Shown here: in pieces, positions 5,975 through 11,666 of the stretch | Numbering within the stretch: the stretch's first letter is position 1 | Layout: every line of letters starts with the position of its first letter | NCBI GenBank assembly: GCA_008501565.1 | Contig: QQUL01000066.1 | Coordinates: 1 to 11,666 of the forward strand | From: Armatimonadota bacterium | GTDB lineage: Bacteria; Actinomycetota; Acidimicrobiia; Spongiisociales; UBA5794 | Length of the DNA: 11,666 nucleotides | Direction of reading: 5' to 3' | Notes under the pieces: generated by a model | Database searches by the model: none | What the model was told of the DNA's origin: nothing | What the model saw: only the letters and a program-made list of their open reading frames with translations | Translations under genes and position numbers: made by a program

Positions 5975-8475
5975 CAGTCTGCGTCCAATCCCGCACGGAG
6001 TTCCGTAACACCCTCGGGACCGTTCATGAGGTACTGCAAGACTTGACGTGCGATCGGTGCAGCGACGCGCCCGCCTGATCCACCGCGCTCAACCACGATT
6101 GAAACCACGAACTCCGGGTTGTTGATCGGCGCCACGCCAATGAACCACGCGTTGTCGACCTCACGGAATGCCTCGGAGCCGGGCGACTTGATGACCTCGC
6201 CAGTACCGGTCTTCCCGCCGATCGTCTCGACCCCCTCACCGAAGATGTTGGTGCCCCGACTGTCATAGAAGGCAGATTTGCCTGTCCCTCCGTACTTGTC
6301 GGCGGACCCGAGGTCGTTCACGACACGCTGGAGATCGGCGCGGAGCCATTGCACCGTTCGCGGGCTGATGTCGATCTCTCGCACGATCGTCGTCGGAAGT
6401 GTCTCGATCGTGTTCCCCTCCGAGTCCACGATGTGTGACACGACGCGGGGCTCGAACAGGGTCCCTCCGTTGACCATGGCCGCGTAGCCGTTCGCCATCT
6501 GGAGCGGGGTCGTCAGCATGGCTCCCTGACCGACGGCGATATCCATGAGGTCTCCACCCACCCATGGCCCATCAGGGCGCACACGTGGTGAATCGGCGCT
6601 CTGCTCTGCCTGGAACCACGCACGGTCCGGTACGAGCCCGTCGCGCTCAAAGGGAAGGTCGATCCCCGATGCGGTTCCGAATCCGAAGTCCCTCGCGTAC
6701 TTCTGGAGGAGGTTCTCCTTGTCGAGTCCCGAGTCGTCCTTGCGCTCCTCCCAAAGGCGGAGGGCAATGTCCCAGAAGTAGAGGTCGCACGATTCCACGA
6801 GTGCCCCGTGAAGATCGAGCCCTCCGTGGCCTCGCGACAGCCAGTCCCGCTTCGTCTGAGTCGTGCCATCGTTGAGCTCGAACTTGAACTCCCCTGAACA
6901 GTTGTACTCGTCGGTGTCACTGGTGAGAGGAACCGAGGGCAGGCCCTCCTGCTCATCGTCGACGAGCTGCTTGTCGCCAAGCCCGCGGTCCATCGGGTAA
7001 TAGTTCTCCTCCATCGCAAGGACGTACGGAACCGTCTTGAAGGTTGACGCCGGTGCGTACAGGCCCTGCACCGCGAAGTTCTGGAACGCCGAAACGGTCG
7101 AAAGCTCGGCCCACTGGTCATCGCTGAGGCCGTCAACAAACGCCGTCGGGTCATACGACGGGTACGAGGCCATGGCGATGACCGATCCGTCGGTCGGATC
7201 CAGAACCGTGCCAACGGCCCTCACAGGACACCATTTGTCCAGGTGGTACAGAATGACCTTGTCCTCCTGCACTTCCAGAACCTGCAGCGTCGATGCAAAG
7301 GACTGGTTGTCCTTGACCGTGAACTTCTCCTGCCCGATCGTGAACGTTGCGAAGAGGGTTCCGTCCGTGTCGGCGATGGAATCGAGGCGGATGAATCTGG
7401 GGTCGACTCCCGAAAGGGATGCGTCGCCACCGAGGGGAACGGTCACTCGCTGGACAGGGACGCACACGCCGTTGCTGTCGATGGGTAGCCCCGGGTACAG
7501 CGAAGCAAGAACCGTGGCCGGGTCCACCTTGACGGGTTCGGGGTCGAGCACGACATCGTCGTCATCCACCCCGGGGTCAGTCGCTGAGGATTCCTCGGCC
7601 GTTGATGCATCCGCAATCGCATCCTGCCTTGCCTGCTCCTCGGCCTCGATCTGGGCTTCCACAAGACGTTCGGCAATGGACTGTTTGGCGAGTTCGCTGG
7701 CACGTTGCTCCATCTCGTCACTCCGAGCGAGCAAAAGACCATCTTTGAGAGACTGCTGAAGCTGAGCCTGTGCCTCGATGTCGATGGTGAGCACAAGGCT
7801 CCCCCCGGCCGTCGGAGCTTCTTCCGCCGCGAGGGAAAGCACCTTTCGCTCGGCGTCAACCTGGTATTGCACGAGTCCTTCGGTTCCGAGGAGTTGTTCG
7901 TCGTAGAACGCCTCGACGCCGGCCTTTCCCACGTTCGTGTTTCCGTTGACGTTCTCACGCTCGAGATCTTCTGCGGTCGGTCGGCCGATGTAGCCGAGTA
8001 CGTGGGCGCCCACCTCTCCTAGCGGATACACCCTGATCGGTTGAGGAACAATATTGACACCGGGAAATGTTTCACGGTGTTCGGCAAGGAACGTCGCCTG
8101 ATACTCGGTCAGATCCCGCGCGACCGTCACCTGTGGACCCCTGGCATTCTCGAGGTCATCAAGAATCGAAGCCGAGTCCTCGTCGAGGAAGGCTGCGAGA
8201 TTCCTGGAGAGCATTTCAAGTTCACCGTTCTCGACGAGTGCCAGGTCGACAACGGCAGCCAGCGCAGATCGAGTCCCCGCAAGCTTGACCATGTTGGCAT
8301 CGAAGATGTCCCCACGGGGCGCCGGTGTGGGGACGATTCTGACCTGGTTGTGGAGCGCACGTGTCTCGTAGGCCTCGGCATCCGTTACCTGCATCGTCCA
8401 GAGTCGAAGCACCAGCACACCGAGCAGCGCAGCGAAGACGAGACCCAGAATCGACGTGCGAACACCGCTTGTCAT
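5974..8475 (-). CDS. mrdA: Penicillin-binding protein 2 (elongation transpeptidase) with a large internal insertion
   Basis: This 833-residue class B PBP cross-links peptidoglycan in the elongasome. One N-terminal membrane helix (about 7-28) anchors it outside the membrane. The dimerisation/pedestal domain follows, with the motif RGDIFDAN (54-61) and a region ending in LTIDIEAQ (229-236). The transpeptidase domain has the catalytic serine in STFK (477-480), SCD at 562-564 (the SxD form is usual in PBP2) and KTG at 755-757. Residues about 252-417 are an insertion between the IDIEAQ helix and the start of the transpeptidase domain. It contains a charged Ala/Glu/Gln-rich helical stretch (252-295), an acidic DDDD linker near 304-307 and a small beta-like region containing Cys338 and Cys416. 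The start at 8475 was chosen over an upstream ATG at 8553 because it makes the ATGA overlap with mreD and opens directly into the membrane helix. Confidence 0.94.
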   Translation of the reverse strand: MTSGVRTSILGLVFAALLGVLVLRLWTMQVTDAEAYETRALHNQVRIVPTPAPRGDIFDANMVKLAGTRSALAAVVDLALVENGELEMLSRNLAAFLDEDSASILDDLENARGPQVTVARDLTEYQATFLAEHRETFPGVNIVPQPIRVYPLGEVGAHVLGYIGRPTAEDLERENVNGNTNVGKAGVEAFYDEQLLGTEGLVQYQVDAERKVLSLAAEEAPTAGGSLVLTIDIEAQAQLQQSLKDGLLLARSDEMEQRASELAKQSIAERLVEAQIEAEEQARQDAIADASTAEESSATDPGVDDDDVVLDPEPVKVDPATVLASLYPGLPIDSNGVCVPVQRVTVPLGGDASLSGVDPRFIRLDSIADTDGTLFATFTIGQEKFTVKDNQSFASTLQVLEVQEDKVILYHLDKWCPVRAVGTVLDPTDGSVIAMASYPSYDPTAFVDGLSDDQWAELSTVSAFQNFAVQGLYAPASTFKTVPYVLAMEENYYPMDRGLGDKQLVDDEQEGLPSVPLTSDTDEYNCSGEFKFELNDGTTQTKRDWLSRGHGGLDLHGALVESCDLYFWDIALRLWEERKDDSGLDKENLLQKYARDFGFGTASGIDLPFERDGLVPDRAWFQAEQSADSPRVRPDGPWVGGDLMDIAVGQGAMLTTPLQMANGYAAMVNGGTLFEPRVVSHIVDSEGNTIETLPTTIVREIDISPRTVQWLRADLQRVVNDLGSADKYGGTGKSAFYDSRGTNIFGEGVETIGGKTGTGEVIKSPGSEAFREVDNAWFIGVAPINNPEFVVSIVVERGGSGGRVAAPIARQVLQYLMNGPEGVTELRAGLDAD

Positions 8476-8981
8476 GTCGCCCACCCCCGCTCGCGACGCT
8501 TGAACAACTCCGACAGCCCCCACAGAACCGGGACTGCCAGTACGAGATTCCATACCGCCGGCAAGATGATCTTGGCTGCCAGTGAGTCATCGCTGAGAAG
8601 GTTCTGGCCGAACAGTGTCCCGATGACGACGAACACCACCTGGCCGAGGAGTGTCAGCGAAAAGATGAGCACGCCGGACAAGACGATGCCTTCGTTGAAT
8701 CGGGCACGGACTCGCGCTGACGCGTAGGCGACGATTGTCAGGGTCATGGCCCACAGGCCGAGCGTGCCGCTTCCCATGAGGTCGGCGAGCATGCCTGCGG
8801 TGAACCCCAACAACAGGTGATACTCCGTCTCCACATACGGGCCAATGGCGATGACGACGAGGGTGACGAACGCGGGAGCAACACCCAACGGCTCGATGCC
8901 GGAGGCACCAAACACGGTCGTTTGGATCACAAGGGAAGCGATGATCGCAAGCAGGGCGATGGCGACGCGGGCTCTACTCAT
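8472..8981 (-). CDS. mreD: Rod-shape-determining membrane protein MreD
   Basis: This 169-residue protein is strongly hydrophobic, with about six membrane segments (roughly 7-27, 33-50, 55-70, 74-90, 98-124 and 136-160). The central block GFTAGMLADLMGSGTLGLWA (59-78) is the recognisable MreD signature, with a conserved Asp67. The C-terminus is short and basic. MreD works with MreC as the membrane scaffold that links MreB filaments to PBP2 and RodA. Its ATG overlaps the mreC stop by one base (TGATG) and its stop overlaps the mrdA start (ATGA). A G-rich stretch ahead of the start can act as the ribosome binding site. Sequence conservation in this family is low, so the call relies on length, topology and position as well as the motif. 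Confidence 0.93.
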   Translation of the reverse strand: MSRARVAIALLAIIASLVIQTTVFGASGIEPLGVAPAFVTLVVIAIGPYVETEYHLLLGFTAGMLADLMGSGTLGLWAMTLTIVAYASARVRARFNEGIVLSGVLIFSLTLLGQVVFVVIGTLFGQNLLSDDSLAAKIILPAVWNLVLAVPVLWGLSELFKRRERGWAT

Positions 8982-9937
8982 CAGCCCCCCGTTCCCGGAA
9001 CCGTCGTGTTGGACGGCACCGTTGTCTGGGATGGAATCGTGGTTCCCGGAGGGAGGGTGGTCGTGGTCGAAACCGACGTGTCAATGACCCCGTCCTGGAG
9101 ATCAGCATCGAGCGCCGTCCAGCCGATGATCACCTTCACATAGTCGACCTGGGACAGGTTCGCCGCCGGCTCAACCTCGGTGCGAAGTACGAACCCGACT
9201 TCGGCGGCGGCATCGGCAACGATGCGGCCCACGACAAGCCCCGGGGGGAATCGGCTGCCATCGGTGACAACAAGGTCACCCTCCGACACGGGGAGCGTTG
9301 CGCGGAACATCTCCAGGCGCAACGGGCCGTCGCCTCGGCCGGAAACAACACCGGTCTCGTTGGTTGACTGAACACGGACACCCGCCGAGACAAGGGGGTC
9401 GATGATGAGACGGATGCGGGCATCGTTGGCAGACACCAAGTCGACGCGTCCGACGAGACCGTTCTCGTCGATCACTGCCTGGCCAACCACGATCCCGTCG
9501 TTCGCTCCCTTGTCAATGAAACGGGCATTGTCAAAGGCTGACGGACCGGATGAGTAGACCTTTGCGGTTACCGTCGGAAGCTCCAGCGGCGCGTCCACCC
9601 CTGCGATCGCCTCAAGTTGCCGAACTCGCTCTTCGAGAGCTCCGGTTTCGAGAACCTGCGCCTCCAGTTCGTTGACACGACCTTGCAGACGCTCGTTTTC
9701 GTCACGCAGACCCGCGAGATTCGAAACACCATCGACAAAACCGATGACCGGACTCGCAACCCAATCGACGCCCTTCTGCAGTGGTTCGAAAATCGATTGC
9801 GTCCCCTCTCGCATGACATTCGCGATGCTGTCGCCGTCGTTGCGCACATCGAAGGTTGCAATGATGAAACCGAGCGCGATCAGCGAGACGAACAGAATCG
9901 TCGCCCGATTCAATCGGTTGCCCGATGTGGGGAGCAT
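8981..9937 (-). CDS. mreC: Rod-shape-determining protein MreC
   Basis: This 318-residue protein has one N-terminal membrane helix (about 12-29), a coiled coil (about 74-111: LRDENERLQGRVNELEAQ onward) and an extracytoplasmic double beta-barrel domain (about 118-273) with landmarks GANDGIVVGQAVIDENGLVG and PPGLVVGRI. MreC binds and activates PBP2. Residues about 285-318 form a Thr/Pro/Ser-rich tail (such as TTTTLPPGTT) not found in model-organism MreC. The frame is open to 10015, but the region before 9937 overlaps mreB and has no family resemblance, so the ATG at 9937 is preferred. It puts the gene 20 bases after mreB. The best Shine-Dalgarno match, AGGTGG, is rather far away (16 bases). The stop overlaps mreD. 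Confidence 0.94.
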   Translation of the reverse strand: MLPTSGNRLNRATILFVSLIALGFIIATFDVRNDGDSIANVMREGTQSIFEPLQKGVDWVASPVIGFVDGVSNLAGLRDENERLQGRVNELEAQVLETGALEERVRQLEAIAGVDAPLELPTVTAKVYSSGPSAFDNARFIDKGANDGIVVGQAVIDENGLVGRVDLVSANDARIRLIIDPLVSAGVRVQSTNETGVVSGRGDGPLRLEMFRATLPVSEGDLVVTDGSRFPPGLVVGRIVADAAAEVGFVLRTEVEPAANLSQVDYVKVIIGWTALDADLQDGVIDTSVSTTTTLPPGTTIPSQTTVPSNTTVPGTGG

Positions 9938-9957
9938 CAGCGGAAGCGCACGCCCAC

Positions 9958-10989
9958 CTAGGCGCGGCCAGACGACTGGAGCACGGCATGAAGCACGTCG
10001 AACTCCTCTAGACACGCCCCGGATCCAAGCACCACGCTGTGGAGGGGACGGTCCGCCGTCACTATCGGCATTCCGGTTTCATGGGCGAGTCTCACGTCGA
10101 GACCCTTCAGATATGCGCCGCCACCCGTGAGGACGATGCCACGTTCCATGATGTCTGCTGCCAACTCGGGAGGTGTCTTGTCGAGGGTGTACTTGACTGC
10201 GTCGACCACAGCTTGAACGGGTTCCTCAATCGACTCGCGTACCTCTGCGCTCGAAAGGACGATGGTCTTGGGCAGGCCGGTGATGAGATCGCGGCCACGA
10301 ACTTCGGCGGCTGGCTCATCCGGATACGGCCACGCGGACCCGATCGCCATCTTGATCTGCTCGGATGTTCGTTCCCCGAGCATGAGGCTGTATTCCTTCT
10401 TGACCCACTGGATGATCGCCTCATCAAGTTCATCCCCACCGATGCGGGACGACTTCGACACGACGATGCCGCCGAGTGAGATCACGGCAACCTCAGTGGT
10501 CCCACCACCGATGTCGACAACCATCGAACCTGTCGGTTCGTGCACAGGAAGACCAACTCCGATGGCCGCCGCCATCGGCTCCTCAATGGTGTACGCCCGT
10601 CGTGCACCTGCGTGATAGGCAGCTTCTTCAACGGCCCGACGTTCAACAGCCGTGATCCCTGACGGGACGCAGATGACAATGCGTGGACGCGCTGCAAAAC
10701 GCCCGGTGTGGACCTTGTCGATGAAGTAGCGGAGCATCTTCTCGGTGACATCGAAATCGGCGATGACACCGTCCCTGAGTGGCCGAATGGCCTGGATATA
10801 CGATGGTGTCCTGCCAATCATCCTCTTTGCGGCCATGCCAACCTCGAGAGGACGGTTGTCGCGGGTGTTCATGGCGACCACGGATGGCTCGTTGAGAACG
10901 ATGCCCTGGCCGCGCACGAATACGAGCGTATTGGCGGTCCCGAGGTCGACCGCCATGTCGCGGCCGGCGAATGAGAGGAGGCTATTCAT
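9958..10989 (-). CDS. mreB: Actin-like rod-shape-determining protein MreB
   Basis: This 343-residue bacterial actin polymerises into membrane-bound filaments that orient the cell-elongation machinery. The nucleotide-binding motifs are all present: phosphate-1 DLGTANTLV (15-23), phosphate-2 DIGGGTTEVAV (159-169), EEP at 136-138 in the hydrolysis region, and the adenosine motif GIVLTGGGAYLKGLD (284-298). The short hydrophobic start MNSLLSF resembles the membrane-binding N-terminal segment of other MreB proteins. Length is normal. The ATG is preceded by GGAAG four bases upstream. It is the first of five tightly packed rod-shape genes and lies 81 bases after ndk. The intergenic space has no terminator, so read-through from ndk is possible. 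Confidence 0.98.
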   Translation of the reverse strand: MNSLLSFAGRDMAVDLGTANTLVFVRGQGIVLNEPSVVAMNTRDNRPLEVGMAAKRMIGRTPSYIQAIRPLRDGVIADFDVTEKMLRYFIDKVHTGRFAARPRIVICVPSGITAVERRAVEEAAYHAGARRAYTIEEPMAAAIGVGLPVHEPTGSMVVDIGGGTTEVAVISLGGIVVSKSSRIGGDELDEAIIQWVKKEYSLMLGERTSEQIKMAIGSAWPYPDEPAAEVRGRDLITGLPKTIVLSSAEVRESIEEPVQAVVDAVKYTLDKTPPELAADIMERGIVLTGGGAYLKGLDVRLAHETGMPIVTADRPLHSVVLGSGACLEEFDVLHAVLQSSGRA

Positions 10990-11070
10990 GTGACTTCCAA
11001 GTTGTTGCGTCGGAGTGTACCCATCGAACCATTAATCAGCCCGAAAGACTTCGCTCTGGCTCGTGCTGTC

Positions 11071-11475
11071 CTAGCCGAAGTAGATGCCGAGTTCACGCTC
11101 CGCGCTGTCGACCGAATCAGATCCATGCACGATGTTCTCTGTGATGACGAGACCAAAGTCCCCTCGGATCGTGCCGGGAGCTGCCTCGGCCGGGTTGGTG
11201 ACGCCCATCAGGTTCCGCGCAACCGCCACGGCATTGTCTCCGTGCCATTCCATGGCGACAACGGGGCCGGAAGTGATGAATGCAACCAGCTCCGGAAAGA
11301 ACGGTTTGTCCGTGTGCTCGGCGTAGTGACGGCCCGCGAGCTCGGCGTCAATCGTCAGCATGCGCATGTTGACGAGCTTCAAGCCCTTGCGTTCGAGACG
11401 GCCAACGACCTCGCCCACGAGCCCGCGGGCGACTCCGTCGGGTTTGACCATCACAAAGGTGCGTTCGTGCGACAT
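11071..11475 (-). CDS. ndk: Nucleoside diphosphate kinase
   Basis: This 134-residue cytoplasmic enzyme transfers the gamma phosphate between nucleoside triphosphates and diphosphates through a phosphohistidine. Lys11 sits in the [11 protein letters not shown] segment (11-21), and the active-site His117 is in the signature NIVHGSDS (114-121). Length is typical. GGAG lies seven bases before the ATG, so the start is secure. A four-unit heptamer repeat ends about 18 bases upstream of the start codon, so it falls in the immediate 5' leader or promoter region. Position just before mreB is common in Actinobacteria. With tdk it covers two steps on the route from thymidine to dTTP. Confidence 0.98.
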   Translation of the reverse strand: MSHERTFVMVKPDGVARGLVGEVVGRLERKGLKLVNMRMLTIDAELAGRHYAEHTDKPFFPELVAFITSGPVVAMEWHGDNAVAVARNLMGVTNPAEAAPGTIRGDFGLVITENIVHGSDSVDSAERELGIYFG

Positions 11476-11493
11476 TGCTACTCCATTGATTGC

Positions 11494-11521
11494 GATTACG
11501 GATTACGGATTACGGATTACG
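11494..11521. repeat. Tandem 7-bp repeat, four exact GATTACG units
   Basis: Four perfect head-to-tail copies run at 11494-11500, 11501-11507, 11508-11514 and 11515-11521. Partial copies stand on both sides (GATTGC at 11488-11493, GAGAATACG after the array). On the ndk strand it reads (CGTAATC)4 and lies between the end of the upstream gene and the ndk ribosome binding site, 18 bases from the ndk ATG. Any promoter for ndk must overlap or lie next to it. Confidence 0.92.
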
Positions 11522-11552
11522 GAGAATACGGGGCCGGAGAACTGAGGGCTCG

Positions 11553-11666
11553 TCAGGACCCCGCCCCAGTGTCACCGAGGCTCACCATCAGGCACTCAAG
11601 GATCTTGGCTGACTCCTGACGTTGGTTGGCGGTCAGTGCACCCAAGAGTGAGTTCTGCGCATCGAC
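11553..11666 (-). CDS. C-terminus of an unidentified protein, possibly a MarR-family regulator (partial)
   Basis: The last 37 codons of a gene entering from the right edge end in TGA at 11555-11553. The segment LLGALTANQRQESAKILECL resembles the C-terminal helix of MarR-type regulators, where a loop of the form L-s-x-x-x-R precedes an amphipathic helix that returns to the dimer interface. The match is by general pattern only. In many Actinobacteria the gene before ndk is folC, and this short end does not exclude other families. The gene is co-directional with ndk, 77 bases away. Confidence 0.45.
   Translation of the reverse strand, partial: VDAQNSLLGALTANQRQESAKILECLMVSLGDTGAGS

Noticed and set aside
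7037..7759. Plus-strand 240-residue Ser/Thr-rich frame opposite PBP2
   Set aside because: Its composition follows from the complementary strand of mrdA, and there is no independent sign of translation.
8476..8553. Upstream start for PBP2
   Set aside because: It would overlap mreD by 82 bases and place 26 non-hydrophobic residues before the membrane helix. The ATGA start at 8475 is the natural coupled start.
9938..10015. Upstream start for MreC
   Set aside because: It overlaps the mreB C-terminus and adds 26 residues without family similarity. The ATG at 9937 leads directly into the membrane segment.
10990..11070. Possible mreB promoter with TACACT at 11019-11014
   Set aside because: The -10 match is partial and no -35 hexamer is found at 16-18 bases. 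With no terminator after ndk, co-transcription is as likely.

Overview
The window is moderately GC-rich bacterial DNA in which every convincing gene lies on the minus strand, so transcription runs from the right edge to the left. The order ndk, mreB, mreC, mreD, mrdA (PBP2), rodA, then rng, rplU, rpmA, obg and the first codons of a probable proB is the order typical of Actinobacteria. The Thr/Pro-rich extracytoplasmic tail on MreC and the base composition would suit the Acidimicrobiia or a neighbouring deep actinobacterial class, but that placement is inference.

Layout, right to left. At 11553-11666 is the C-terminus of an unidentified protein that looks MarR-like, followed by ndk. Next come the rod-shape genes. 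mreB and mreC are separated by 20 bases, and mreC, mreD, mrdA and rodA overlap by 1-4 bases, which suggests one translationally coupled operon. It encodes the MreB filament, the MreC/MreD membrane scaffold, the PBP2 transpeptidase and the RodA glycosyltransferase, that is, the elongasome. Thymidine kinase (tdk) follows, then a 406-base non-coding stretch, then an RNase E/G gene, the ribosomal protein pair L21-L27, a clear rho-independent terminator, and the ribosome-associated GTPase Obg. The stop of obg overlaps the start of the next gene.

The least ordinary feature is outside the genes. Five of the six gaps longer than 40 bases contain tandem repeats or decayed remnants, all with a 7-base period. 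Three unit sequences occur: CTGAAAG (three loci), TCAGANG and GATTACG. They flank tdk on both sides and sit just upstream of ndk, obg and rplU. Other points worth a second look are a roughly 165-residue insertion with a Cys pair in PBP2, a degenerate guanine-recognition motif in Obg, the presence of tdk between rodA and rng, and palindromes in the leader of rng. I see no mobile element, CRISPR array, tRNA or rRNA. Most of the window is conserved core genome.
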